Source: Reyranella massiliensis 521 (lineage in GTDB: Bacteria; Pseudomonadota; Alphaproteobacteria; Reyranellales; Reyranellaceae). Taken from it: DNA of 64,000 nucleotides. A program made the position numbers and the translations under genes. The DNA is taken from positions 3,074,729-3,138,728 of the forward strand of contig NZ_HE997181.1 in assembly GCF_000312425.1 (NCBI RefSeq). The letters are read 5' to 3'. Shown in pieces: positions 47,158 through 56,136 of this stretch; position 1 is the first letter of the stretch; every line of letters starts with the position of its first letter. The notes beneath the pieces are model-generated. The model was not told the origin of the DNA. It ran no database searches and saw only the letters and a program-made list of their open reading frames with translations.

Positions 47158-48441
47158 TTACAAGTGCAGCTTCAACCCCTGTTCGAGCGCGTGCAAGGCC
47201 AAACCGGCAAGGCCGCCAATCATCGCGCCATTGAAACGGATATATTGCAGATCACGCCCGACCGTGAGCTCGATGCGACCAATCAGCATATCGATGTCCC
47301 ACGACTTCACCTGATCGGCGATGAAGCGCCCGACACCGCTCTTCTGACTTTCCACAAATTCGGACAGGACCTGCACCATGCCGCGGTTGATCTCGGCCCG
47401 AATGGCGGGCTCGCGGGCAAGCTGGCTGCCGACATCGACCAGCATGGCTTCGAGTTGCCGTCGCACCTGGCTGTCCGGCGCCTGCGCATCCTGTTCGAGG
47501 AAGCTGCGCAGGCTCTCCCAGGCGCCTTCGGCGACCGCAGCGATCTCGGGACGCGCCAGCATGTCGCGCTTCAGACTTTCCGCACGCCGCGCGAAAGACG
47601 GGGAGTGGCGCAACCGTTCGATGAAGCCTGACACAAAACTGTCGAATTCACGCCGCAGCGGATGGCTGGCATCGGCCCGCGCCTCCTGAATGAAGGCTGT
47701 CGTCGAAGCGACGATCTTGCGCAGCAGGTAGGCATCGGCTCGATAGAGGTTGAACAAGGCCGGTAGCTCCTGCCGAATCTTCTCGCGCAGCGCCGCCAAG
47801 GTTTCCTCGTTGGTCAGTACCTTTTCGAGTGCTGCCAACAACTCGTCGAGCAGCCTTTGATGGCGGTTCTTCTCGGTGACCGCACTCAACAGGCCGGCGG
47901 CCAACGGTGCCAGCTCGATCCGCTCCAGCTCGGCCATGACACGCTTGCCGAGAAAGCCCTTCAGGCCCGACTGATCGATCGAAGTCAGTGCCTGCGGCAC
48001 CAGACGCATTACGAAGCCGGCAAGCGCCGCGCTGCGTTCGCGGTCGCTCAGCCACTCCGACACCAGAGCGGCAAAGTCGACCTCGCGCAGCCTCGCCTCG
48101 ACGGGTTCACGCGCCAGGAAGTTCGTCTCGATGAACTCGCCCAGCGTCTCGGCAATACGGTGATGATTGCGCGGTACGATCGCGGTGTGCGGGATCGGCA
48201 GCCCAAGCGGCCGGCGGAACAGCGCCACAATGGCATACCAGTCCGCGAGGCCGCCGACGGTGGCCGCAGCCGCAAAGGCAGCAACGTAGCCCCAGGCCCA
48301 ATGCTGCGGCTCGTAGTGGCGCGCCAGCACGAACAGGGCTGCCGTGAACACCAGCAGCGCCGTCGCCGCAGCCTTGACGCGCCGGAGTTCGCGCGCCCTC
48401 TGGCGGTCGCGATCGCTAAGCTCGGTCAGCTGCTCGCCCAC
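47158..48441 (-). CDS. DUF445 family membrane protein
   Basis: A 427-residue protein of the DUF445 (YjiN-like) family, function unknown. Two N-terminal membrane helices (about 25-45 and 52-75) carry AAATVGGLADWYAIVALFRRPLG, the family hallmark (seen as GGLADWYAIVALFRRPLG), then IPRNHHRIAETLGEFIETNFL; long helical regions follow and a C-terminal hydrophobic segment NGAMIGGLAGLALHALEQG. The start is taken as GTG at 48441, overlapping the P450 stop by 16 bases; upstream in-frame codons are inside the P450 gene. Confidence 0.87.
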   Translation of the reverse strand: MGEQLTELSDRDRQRARELRRVKAAATALLVFTAALFVLARHYEPQHWAWGYVAAFAAAATVGGLADWYAIVALFRRPLGLPIPHTAIVPRNHHRIAETLGEFIETNFLAREPVEARLREVDFAALVSEWLSDRERSAALAGFVMRLVPQALTSIDQSGLKGFLGKRVMAELERIELAPLAAGLLSAVTEKNRHQRLLDELLAALEKVLTNEETLAALREKIRQELPALFNLYRADAYLLRKIVASTTAFIQEARADASHPLRREFDSFVSGFIERLRHSPSFARRAESLKRDMLARPEIAAVAEGAWESLRSFLEQDAQAPDSQVRRQLEAMLVDVGSQLAREPAIRAEINRGMVQVLSEFVESQKSGVGRFIADQVKSWDIDMLIGRIELTVGRDLQYIRFNGAMIGGLAGLALHALEQGLKLHL

Positions 48442-51400
48442 ACGTCCAGCACGTAGCGATTGTCGGCGACGAGCTTCGCCATCCAGCTTTCGCCGGCCGC
48501 TTCGTCGGCCCCCGTCTTCTCGCGATGCATGGCGATCAAGGCACGCTTCACATCGGGTTCCATCCGGCTGCCGTCGCCGCAAACATAGACGATCGCGCCT
48601 TGATCGATCAGGGCTGACACCTTGTCCGCCTTTTCCTTTAGGAGGTCCTGCACGTAGGTTTTCTTTCCATCATGACGCGAGAACGCGACTTCGAGATCGA
48701 CGATGCCGGCATCGGCCTGCTCCTTCAGCTCGTCCTCATAGATGTAGTCCTGATCGGGGTGACGACAACCATAGAACAGCAAGGCGGCCCCTAAGGTACG
48801 ACCCTGCGCCTTGAGCGCCGCCCGCTCGCGAAGGAATCCCCGAAACGGCGCCAGCCCGGTACCCGGCCCGATCATGACGATCGGCGCCGCCGGATCGACC
48901 GGCAGGCGGAAACCGACCTTCGTTTCCTTCACGAAGGCCTGGACGGTGCTGCCGGCGGCCTGCCGCGCGAGATGGCTCGAGCAGACACCGTGATAGATGC
49001 CGGCACCGGCTCGCGCCGGCCCTTCGACCACAGCTACCGTGATCGAGCAACGCGCGCCGTCGGCCATGGGCGACGACGAGATCGAGTAGTAGCGCGGTGT
49101 CATCAGCGGCAGCATTTCGAGGAAGGCCGCGAACGGCAGCTCGCAGGCGGGAAACTCCTCCAGCAGGTCGAGGATCGATTTGCGCTTGGCCAGGATCTCG
49201 GCGCGGAACCGCTCTTCCTCCAGCAGCGCTTCGAGCTTGGGCCGCGTAAACGGGCAACGCGTGTGCTGCACCATGGTCTGGATCTGCTTGCGCGTCGCCG
49301 GGAGCTGCAGTTCCAGATAGTCGGACAGCAGACGATGAACGGAGATCGCCTCGCCGATGGGCAGGGCCGCGCGGCGTCCTTCCGGTGCCGTCAGCACGAC
49401 ATGCGCACCGGGTGCAAAGCCGAAGCGGCGGATCGCCCGCTCGACCAGCACCGCGCCGTTCTGCGGCACGATGCTGAGGTGATCACCGGCGCGATAGCTG
49501 ACGCCATCGGGCAGCAACACTTCGATATGGCGCGTGCTGCGACCTGACTTGTCCGGGTTTTGCAGCTCCCGATTGGCCAGCACGCGCATCGGCAAGGCGC
49601 CGTGACCGCCGATGATCGGATTGACGGGCGGCTTGTCGACCTGCTGCACCTGATAGAGCGGTTCCTGCGATCCGGCCGCCTCTGCATCGAACTTGATGCC
49701 GAGCTTGCTCGCAATGTCCGGCAGCATCGGTTCGTACCAGGCCTGGAAATTGCCATCGAGGTCTTCGCGGGCATCGCCCTCGCCGCGTGCGTGGAGGCGC
49801 TCCGCCCCTTTGGCCGCCAGTAACTCGTCGATCTCGCGCGGGATCGCCTGATAGGTCGACGCCCAGTCGCGATTGCCGCATCCGAAAACGGTGTAGCGCA
49901 CGCCCTTCAGGGCGCCGATCGGCATCTCTCGCAACGACTTGAGGAACTGCACGGCATTGTCCGGCGGCCCACCGTTGTAAGACGCGCAGACCACGGCGAC
50001 GGCGCCGTCGGTCGGCAGCTTGCCGGCCATGTCGTCGAGGCTCGCCAGGGTCGTCGCGAAACCTGCGGCTTCGGCATCCTCCGCAATCGATCGCGCCAGT
50101 TCCTCGGCCGTGCCCATGTTGGAGCCAAACAGTACGGCGAGCCTGGTGCCGTGGCTGGCGGCAACCTTCTTCGGCGCCTTGCGCGGCGCCGGCTTGGCAG
50201 ACACCGCGACCTGACCGCTGCCGCGCACGACGTCGGGCCGCAGCCGCACGCGCATCGTCAGCCCTTCGGGCTTGATGGTGAGCGACTCCTTGATCTTGAG
50301 CTGGTAGCGCGTGTGATCGACCAGGCGGAAGCGCTGCAGGATCATACCGATGACCAGAGTCGCCTCGGTCATGGCGAACTGGCGGCCGATGCAGGCGCGC
50401 TGGCCGTTGCCGAACGGCTTGAAGGCATGCGGCGGCATCTTGGCTTCGCGCTCCGGCGCGAAGTTGTCGGGATTGAAGACTTCGGCCTGCGGGCCCCACA
50501 CCGACTTGTCGCGGTGGAGCATCGCCGTCAGCACGGTGACGAAGGTGCGTTTACGCAGCTTGTATTTTCCGCCAATCGTTTCGTTCTGGTACGGGTAGAG
50601 GCCGAAGGCCGGCGCCGTCGGCCACAGGCGCAGCGACTCCTTCAGGATCTGGCCGATATAGACGAGCTGATTGACCTGTTGCGCCGTGGGCTTGGCGTTG
50701 ATGTCGCGACCCAGGACCCGATCAACCTCCTCGTAGGCCTTCTGCAGCACATGCGGATTGTTCAGCAGGAAGTAGATCGCGAACGACAGCATCCCGCTCG
50801 TGGTCTCGTGACCGGCGATCAGGAAGGTGTTCATCTGGTAGCGGATATTGACGTCGTCCAGCCGCTCGCCGCTCTGCTTGTCGATGCCGCTCAGCATGAA
50901 GCCCAGCAGGTCGGGCTTAGAGGCATCGTCCGCCGGGACCTCGCGGCGTTCCTTGATGATACGGTCGGCGATGCCGTTCATGAAGCCGACATCTTCCTCG
51001 AGCTTACGGCGGCTCTTGCGCTGCGTCAGATCCTCCAGCGGCAGGCCGCGCATCTTCATCACCGCTTCGAGCGCGCGGACCAGCGACTCGACATAGGGAT
51101 GGTTGTCGCTGCGGTAGAACGAGTTGAAGCGATAGTTGAAGCCGCAGAGGCCGATCGTGTCGAGCGTGAGCGCGGTCATGTCGCGCACCACATCGATCTC
51201 CTCGTCGGCATTCAGCCGTTCCCACTTGGTGACGAGCTGATCGGCGATGTCGAGCATGCCTTCGTGATAGGTCTGCATCATGCGATGCGCGAAGGTCGGC
51301 AGCAGGATGTTGTGCGCCTTCTGCCAGTTCGGCTCCTGCGTCTCCGCCGTGAACAGCGCATCGCCGCCCAGCATGCGCACGCGCCGCAGAGAGCCGCGTA

Positions 51401-51623
51401 CCGCCTTGTCGAAACGCTTCTCGTCGCAAAGCTCGGCCACCAGGTCGGCACCGGAAACCACGACCAGCGGCGTGCCCATCATGTCGAGCCAGAAGATCGG
51501 CCCCTGCTCCCGGGCGATCCGCATCAGGTCCTGGATCGGCGCGCCGCCATCGACGGTGAGCATGTTGCCCAACACGGGCGTCCGCGGCGGATGCGGGATG
51601 GGATAGAGCTTGTTGCGCGCCAT
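48426..51623 (-). CDS. Bifunctional cytochrome P450/NADPH-P450 reductase (CYP102/P450 BM3 type)
   Basis: A self-sufficient monooxygenase of 1065 residues. P450 part (1-about 470): I-helix AGHETTSGML near 271, ExxR as KESLRLWP, heme loop FGNGQRACIGRQFA with Cys near 410. Reductase part: flavodoxin-like FMN domain (about 500-640; LFGSNMGTAEELARSIAEDA), FAD domain (about 690-900; PRYYSISSSP) and NADPH domain with GPGTGLAPFRGFLRER and a terminal DVWASS. CYP102 enzymes hydroxylate fatty acids at subterminal carbons. The ATG at 51623 gives MARNKLYPIPHPP. Downstream DUF445 overlaps by 16 bases. Confidence 0.95.
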   Translation of the reverse strand: MARNKLYPIPHPPRTPVLGNMLTVDGGAPIQDLMRIAREQGPIFWLDMMGTPLVVVSGADLVAELCDEKRFDKAVRGSLRRVRMLGGDALFTAETQEPNWQKAHNILLPTFAHRMMQTYHEGMLDIADQLVTKWERLNADEEIDVVRDMTALTLDTIGLCGFNYRFNSFYRSDNHPYVESLVRALEAVMKMRGLPLEDLTQRKSRRKLEEDVGFMNGIADRIIKERREVPADDASKPDLLGFMLSGIDKQSGERLDDVNIRYQMNTFLIAGHETTSGMLSFAIYFLLNNPHVLQKAYEEVDRVLGRDINAKPTAQQVNQLVYIGQILKESLRLWPTAPAFGLYPYQNETIGGKYKLRKRTFVTVLTAMLHRDKSVWGPQAEVFNPDNFAPEREAKMPPHAFKPFGNGQRACIGRQFAMTEATLVIGMILQRFRLVDHTRYQLKIKESLTIKPEGLTMRVRLRPDVVRGSGQVAVSAKPAPRKAPKKVAASHGTRLAVLFGSNMGTAEELARSIAEDAEAAGFATTLASLDDMAGKLPTDGAVAVVCASYNGGPPDNAVQFLKSLREMPIGALKGVRYTVFGCGNRDWASTYQAIPREIDELLAAKGAERLHARGEGDAREDLDGNFQAWYEPMLPDIASKLGIKFDAEAAGSQEPLYQVQQVDKPPVNPIIGGHGALPMRVLANRELQNPDKSGRSTRHIEVLLPDGVSYRAGDHLSIVPQNGAVLVERAIRRFGFAPGAHVVLTAPEGRRAALPIGEAISVHRLLSDYLELQLPATRKQIQTMVQHTRCPFTRPKLEALLEEERFRAEILAKRKSILDLLEEFPACELPFAAFLEMLPLMTPRYYSISSSPMADGARCSITVAVVEGPARAGAGIYHGVCSSHLARQAAGSTVQAFVKETKVGFRLPVDPAAPIVMIGPGTGLAPFRGFLRERAALKAQGRTLGAALLFYGCRHPDQDYIYEDELKEQADAGIVDLEVAFSRHDGKKTYVQDLLKEKADKVSALIDQGAIVYVCGDGSRMEPDVKRALIAMHREKTGADEAAGESWMAKLVADNRYVLDVWASS

Positions 51624-51740
51624 GAGTCCGAACGTCCTCCCCCAAGCCCGCACTACCGCGGGCTCTTTCGCCCAGCAACACTAGGCGGCGGCGATTCCGG
51701 CGTATAGTCAGCGGATAAGTTTTCTTTTCGGGAGGTAGCC
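51624..51740. other. Divergent spacer between P450 fusion and dehydrogenase
   Basis: Contains an AGCCCGC / GCGGGCT 7-bp inverted repeat (51645-51664) with a 6-base loop just upstream of the P450 start, possibly an operator or 5' leader hairpin. A GGGAGG site serves the plus-strand gene. No gene seen. Confidence 0.3.
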
Positions 51741-52631
51741 ATGAAGGTCGGATATATCGGCGTCGGCAACATGGGCGGCCCCATGTGCCGCAACATCATC
51801 AAGCGCAGCAACCACGCCGTGACCGTGTTCGACCTGAACCCGGCGGCGGTGAAGACCTGCACCGACCTCGGCGCGACGGCCGCCAAATCCGTGGCCGAGG
51901 CGACCAAGGGCGCCGACATCATCATGACCTCGCTGCCCATGCCGCGGGATGTCGAGGCCGTAACCCTGGGCGACAACGGCATCCTCGCCAACATCTCCAA
52001 GGGCCAGACCTATATCGACCTCAGCACCAACGCGCCGTCGATGGTGAAGAAGATCGGCACCGCCATGGCCGCCAAGGGCATCGCCATGCTCGACGCGCCG
52101 GTGAGCGGTGGCACGGTCGGCGCCGAAGCCGCGACCATCGCCATCATGGTGGGGGGCGACAAGAAGGTGTTCGACGACGCCCTGCCCGTTCTGCAATCGT
52201 TCAGCGCCAACGTGATCCACATGGGCGAGCTCGGCACCGGCACGGTGGCCAAGCTGGTGAACAACATGATGGCCTTCTGCAATGCCGCGGCCGCAGCCGA
52301 GGGCCTGATGCTGGGCATCACCGCCGGCCTCGATCCGAACAAGCTGGTGCAGGTCATCGCCAGCTCGAGCGGCAACTCCGCCGTTTTCAAGTCCTTCTCC
52401 GAGCGCGCCCTCTCGGGCAAGTTCTCGCCGCCCTCCTTCGCGCTGAACCTCGCGCACAAGGACCTTCATCTCGCATTGGAACTCGCCGACGAACTCGACG
52501 TGCCGCTGCCCCAGGGCTCGGCGACGCACAACCTGCAGCGCATGGCGCGCCGCATGGGGCTGGGCGACAACGACAGCTCGGCAATCCTGCAGGTCTACGA
52601 ATCGGTACTAAAGAAGACCGTCAAACCTTAA
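51741..52631 (+). CDS. NAD(P)-dependent oxidoreductase, 3-hydroxyisobutyrate dehydrogenase family
   Basis: A 296-residue beta-hydroxyacid dehydrogenase. N-terminal VGYIGVGNMGGPMCRNI is the Rossmann loop, YIDLSTNAPS and DAPVSGGTVGAEAATI are the substrate-binding block, and the catalytic Lys is in GTVAKLVNNMMAF. Could act on 3-hydroxyisobutyrate (valine catabolism), tartronate semialdehyde or succinic semialdehyde; sequence alone does not decide. GGGAGG precedes the ATG. Its TAA overlaps the stop of the convergent hydrolase within TTAA. Confidence 0.93.
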   Translation: MKVGYIGVGNMGGPMCRNIIKRSNHAVTVFDLNPAAVKTCTDLGATAAKSVAEATKGADIIMTSLPMPRDVEAVTLGDNGILANISKGQTYIDLSTNAPSMVKKIGTAMAAKGIAMLDAPVSGGTVGAEAATIAIMVGGDKKVFDDALPVLQSFSANVIHMGELGTGTVAKLVNNMMAFCNAAAAAEGLMLGITAGLDPNKLVQVIASSSGNSAVFKSFSERALSGKFSPPSFALNLAHKDLHLALELADELDVPLPQGSATHNLQRMARRMGLGDNDSSAILQVYESVLKKTVKP

Positions 52632-53224
52632 CTCAGGTGCGCGGCAATCAATCGGGCTACCTGGTCGGCATGGGTGCGGGCCAGGTCGTGATTGCCGCCC
52701 GCCACGACCTCGAGCTTCGCTTTCGGCAGACGCTGCTCGAGATGCCGGCCGACAGCGAGGGGGCTGATCGGATCGACATCGCCCCAGATCAGCAAGGTCG
52801 GCGCCGCGATCCTTTCGACCGGCACCGGCGGCACCGACCGCTCCGCAGTGACCCAGGCAGCAGCATTGGGATAGGACTTGCGATAGTCGGCACGCCAGTC
52901 GCCGGCGCCGAAGTCTTGCATGTCGACGCCGCCGGAGGTCGTGCAGAGCACCAGTCGCCGGATTTTTTCCGGTTGTTCGATCGCCAGGCGCGCGGCAATG
53001 ACGCCGCCCATGGACTGGGCCACCAGATCGACCGGCGCGCCCATCTTTGCCGCCACCAGCTGCTTCAGGTCGTCGTAACCTTGGATCGACGGGTCGGGCG
53101 GCTGGTCGCCGAGGCCCGGCCAACCGAAATACTCCTTCGGCCAATCGGAAGGCAGCCGCTCGCCCACGGGCTTCCAGAAGTCAGGCGACGCTCCTGTGCC
53201 CGGCAGAAACAGGATCGGAGTCAT
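52628..53224 (-). CDS. Alpha/beta hydrolase
   Basis: A short (198-residue) alpha/beta hydrolase: ILFLPGTGASPDFW, nucleophile VAQSMGGVIAARLA near residue 71, acid in LIWGDVDPISP and His in GGNHDLARTH. Slightly shorter than the usual 230-280 residues because the lid region is small. Its ATG is 2 bases after the GST stop, so the two are probably co-transcribed. Confidence 0.87.
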   Translation of the reverse strand: MTPILFLPGTGASPDFWKPVGERLPSDWPKEYFGWPGLGDQPPDPSIQGYDDLKQLVAAKMGAPVDLVAQSMGGVIAARLAIEQPEKIRRLVLCTTSGGVDMQDFGAGDWRADYRKSYPNAAAWVTAERSVPPVPVERIAAPTLLIWGDVDPISPLAVGRHLEQRLPKAKLEVVAGGNHDLARTHADQVARLIAAHLS

Positions 53225-53226
53225 CG

Positions 53227-53904
53227 TCAAACGCTCAGCTTGGCCAGAAAGGGCGGCAGCGTGCGCCCCTGCGAAAGCAGGTAGCGGCCCATGGCTCCGG
53301 CAACCTGGCCCACGGCAGGTCGCGCGCTCATGCGATCGCGCCAGGCTTGCAGCTTCGGATGCGCGTCGGTCATGGGCGCTCCCATCCGGGCGCCGAAGAG
53401 CTGCGCCATGTAGAAGGCGATGTCGGCATAGGAGTAGCTGCCCGCAAGCCATTCCTGCTCGCCGATGACCTGCTCCATCTCGTCGTAGACCTTCGCGGCG
53501 CCGTCGCGCGCCGCGACGGCGGCCAGATCCTCCGGTGTTCCCTGCAGCCCCATCAGCCGGATGATGTGCGGGAAATAGACTTCGTCCGACTTGTGTTCGA
53601 GCAGCCGCGCCCGGGCACGGGCCTTGGGTTCGGCAGGCCAGAGCGACGGTTCCGGCTTCACGGTTTCGAAATATTCAAAGATCTGTGTCGAGTCGAAGAT
53701 CTCCAGCGTGCCGCCCGGACCGTCGTCGATCAGCACCGGCACCTGGCGCTTGGGATTGATGCGCAACACTTCGGGATGCTTGGGCTCATAAAGCCGCTTC
53801 ATCTCGAAAGGCACCATGATGAGCTCGACATCGAGCTTCTTCTCGCGGGCTGCGATCTCGGCCTTGGCGCCGAACATGCTGAGCGGTCCGGAATAGAGCT
53901 TCAT
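53227..53904 (-). CDS. Glutathione S-transferase family protein
   Basis: A 225-residue GST-like protein: N-terminal thioredoxin fold with KLYSGPLSMFGAKAEIAARE and the cis-Pro block RQVPVLIDDG, ES-type EIFDSTQIFEYFE, then the helical C-terminal domain. The usual catalytic Ser/Tyr/Cys position is occupied by the SGPLS segment. No ribosome site precedes the ATG on this strand; instead the complement carries a perfect one facing away (see small ORF at 53920). Confidence 0.88.
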   Translation of the reverse strand: MKLYSGPLSMFGAKAEIAAREKKLDVELIMVPFEMKRLYEPKHPEVLRINPKRQVPVLIDDGPGGTLEIFDSTQIFEYFETVKPEPSLWPAEPKARARARLLEHKSDEVYFPHIIRLMGLQGTPEDLAAVAARDGAAKVYDEMEQVIGEQEWLAGSYSYADIAFYMAQLFGARMGAPMTDAHPKLQAWRDRMSARPAVGQVAGAMGRYLLSQGRTLPPFLAKLSV

Positions 53905-53919
53905 AGGAAGGAGGTTAAC

Positions 53920-53949
53920 ATGCGCCGGCCCTCATCACGCACGAGCTAA
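53920..53949 (+). other. Nine-codon ORF behind a perfect Shine-Dalgarno
   Basis: AAGGAGG at 53908-53914, a 5-base spacer, then ATG and nine codons (MRRPSSRTS) to TAA. It lies in the 143-base gap between the GST and Nramp-like genes, opposite to both. Twelve bases later an ATG at 53961 opens a signal-peptide-like stretch (MARLLMLVLAVPAWA) that soon runs antisense into the transporter. It could be a leader peptide, a gene remnant or chance. Confidence 0.25.
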
Positions 53950-54047
53950 GCTAGGCCGCAATGGCAAGGCTACTTATGCTTGTGCTGGCAGTGCCTGCAT
54001 GGGCTGCGTCCCTGCACGCCAGCAAGCGAGGACCTGCGGAATACCCC

Positions 54048-55313
54048 CTACATCAGGACAAACATCGCGACGGCGGCAGCAGCCATCAGGACAGCGGTGA
54101 GCCAGCCCAGCACATGCTGCCAGGGCGCAGCGACGAACGTGCCCATGACTTCGCGCCGCGCGGCCACCACCATCATCGCAGCAATGATGGGCACCACGAT
54201 CACCCCGTTCAGCACGGCGCTCCAGATCAAAGCCTTGATCGGATCAATCGGCAGCAGTGCAACACCGAGCCCAATCAGGATCGCCGCGACGATGACACCG
54301 TAGAATGGCCGGGCGTCGCGAGGCTTGCATTCCAACCCGATCGTCCAGTCGCGCGTCTCGCCGACCGCGTAGGCGGCGGACGCCGCCAGAACAGGCACGG
54401 CCAGCAGCCCCGTGCCGACAATGCCAAGGCTGAACAGCAGGAAGGCAGCTTCGCCGGCAATCGGCTTCAGCGCTTCGGCCGCCTGCTGCGTGCTCGCGAT
54501 GTCGGTCAGGCCGTTGGCATTCAGCGTCGCAGCGGTCGTCAGTATGATGAAGAAGGCGACCAGATTCGACACCGCCATGCCAATGCCGGTTTCCCAATTG
54601 ATGCGCGCAAGCTGGAGCGGCGCTTCGTCGGGATGCGTCTTGAGAGGGCCGGCTGATGGATCACCCTCTTCGTCCTCGACCTCCTGGGAGCTCTGCCAGA
54701 AGAAGAGATAGGGGCTGATCGTGGTACCGAGGATGGCGACCACCAGCATCAGCGTCTTCGCGTCGAGGTCGAATCGCGGAAAAATGGCCCCAAGGCCAAC
54801 CGCTTGCCAGTCGATTTGAGCGGAGAAGACGACCCCGACGTAGGCAAACAGCGAGAAAGTCAGCCACTTCAGGATGCCGACATAGCGACTGTAGGGAATG
54901 AACACGATCGCCAGCAACGACGCCACGGCAAACATCACGGTGAAGAGGGTCTGGCCCCCTCCGAAAAGCAGACTGACGGATGCGCCCATCGCCGCGAGGT
55001 CGGCGCCGATATTGATAGTGTTGGCGACGAACAGCGAGGAGACCAACGCAAGAACTACCGGCCTGGGAAAGACGCGGCACATGTTGGCGGCAAGACCGCG
55101 GCCGGTGACCCTTCCGATTCGAGCGCTGACGGATTGCACCGCCACCATCAGCGGCCAGGTCAGCACCACAGTCCACAATAGCCCGAAGCCCGCCTGCGCG
55201 CCGGCCTGGGAATAGGTGGCAATGCCGCTGGGATCGTCGTCGGCCGCGCCGGTGATCACACCGGGGCCCACTCTCCTGGTCAGGTTCGAAGACGAAGCCG
55301 GCGAGGCAGTCAT
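54048..55313 (-). CDS. Nramp-like divalent metal transporter with altered metal-site motifs
   Basis: A 421-residue, about 11-helix membrane protein of the SLC11/Nramp superfamily. The TM1 metal motif, canonically DPGN, reads DDDPSGIATYSQAG near residue 26, and the TM6 MPH motif region reads GTTISPYLFFWQSS near residue 215. Canonical manganese/iron selectivity rests on DPGN and the TM6 Met, so selectivity here is probably different; Nramp-related magnesium transporters are one comparison. Last gene of the RidA-MFS-nadE-cpdA run, starting 3 bases after the phosphodiesterase stop. Confidence 0.88.
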   Translation of the reverse strand: MTASPASSSNLTRRVGPGVITGAADDDPSGIATYSQAGAQAGFGLLWTVVLTWPLMVAVQSVSARIGRVTGRGLAANMCRVFPRPVVLALVSSLFVANTINIGADLAAMGASVSLLFGGGQTLFTVMFAVASLLAIVFIPYSRYVGILKWLTFSLFAYVGVVFSAQIDWQAVGLGAIFPRFDLDAKTLMLVVAILGTTISPYLFFWQSSQEVEDEEGDPSAGPLKTHPDEAPLQLARINWETGIGMAVSNLVAFFIILTTAATLNANGLTDIASTQQAAEALKPIAGEAAFLLFSLGIVGTGLLAVPVLAASAAYAVGETRDWTIGLECKPRDARPFYGVIVAAILIGLGVALLPIDPIKALIWSAVLNGVIVVPIIAAMMVVAARREVMGTFVAAPWQHVLGWLTAVLMAAAAVAMFVLM

Positions 55314-55316
55314 GCC

Positions 55317-56120
55317 TCACCTGAACGGGCGCGGTCCATCGTAGGTTCCGATGTAGCTGAGATGTGTGATCAGTCCGGTAGGCGGCCGCCACAGGTGGAG
55401 AGCAATACCCGGAGGCTCCATGGTCATCGAAAGTTTGGCATCGGGACGCAGGTCCAGCGTGCCCTGATGTGCAGTGCTGGGCGCGATCGAGGCCATGGTG
55501 CCGGCCCAGCGCACCTGGATCGGGCGATGGACGTGGCCACACAGCACGCGCTCGACGGTGCCGCGCGCCCGGACGATCTCGGCCAATCGCTCCGCCCCTT
55601 CGTTGAGACGGGCTGCATCGAAGGCGTCGATGCCGCAATCGAACGGCGGATGATGCATGTAGAGAAGTGTCGGCTGGTCACTCTCTCCAAGCCGCGCGTC
55701 CAGCCAGTCCAGCCGCTCCGGGCACAGGGCACCGAAGCCTTTGCCGGGCACCAGGGTATCGAGGGCGATCAGGCGCAGGGGCAGGCCTTCGACGACATAC
55801 TGAAGAAAGCCGCCGCGGGGCAGGTAGACATGCTCCGAAAAGATCTCGCGCAACGGGTCGCGTGCGTCATGGTTGCCGGGAATGAGATAGAACGGCATGC
55901 GCAGCGCCGACAGCATGCGCTTCAGGTTCGCGTATTCCTCTGGCTTGCCGCCCTCCACCAGATCGCCCGTCACGAGGGCGATGTCCGGCCTGGGATCGAG
56001 GGCGTTGACGTGCGCCACGGCACGCTCGAGGTAGCCTTGCGTATCGATGCGGCCGTAGAGCAGCTCGCCCGTCTTCTTGATGTGCATGTCGGAGATCTGG
56101 GCAATCAGCATTGCATCCAT
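55317..56120 (-). CDS. cpdA: Metallophosphoesterase, CpdA-like 3',5'-cyclic nucleotide phosphodiesterase
   Basis: A 267-residue calcineurin-like phosphoesterase with the two-metal motifs in order: QISDMHI, VTGDLVEGG, PGNHDARD, YMHHPPFDCG, and CGHVHRPI. Composition and length match bacterial CpdA, which degrades cAMP; cytoplasmic. An ATG 9 bases downstream (MLIAQISDMH) is an alternative start. It follows nadE by 16 bases. Confidence 0.87.
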   Translation of the reverse strand: MDAMLIAQISDMHIKKTGELLYGRIDTQGYLERAVAHVNALDPRPDIALVTGDLVEGGKPEEYANLKRMLSALRMPFYLIPGNHDARDPLREIFSEHVYLPRGGFLQYVVEGLPLRLIALDTLVPGKGFGALCPERLDWLDARLGESDQPTLLYMHHPPFDCGIDAFDAARLNEGAERLAEIVRARGTVERVLCGHVHRPIQVRWAGTMASIAPSTAHQGTLDLRPDAKLSMTMEPPGIALHLWRPPTGLITHLSYIGTYDGPRPFR

Positions 56121-56136
56121 CCACTCTGTCTTCCTG

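Noticed and set aside
50151..51707. A 518-codon plus-strand frame
   Set aside because: Antisense to the P450 fusion and lacking any recognisable protein feature.
51785..53284. A 499-codon plus-strand frame
   Set aside because: Out-of-frame shadow of the dehydrogenase and antisense to the following hydrolase.
53961..54656. A 231-codon plus-strand frame starting with a signal-like peptide
   Set aside because: After about 30 residues it is antisense to the transporter with shadow composition. Kept only as a minor observation on its start region.
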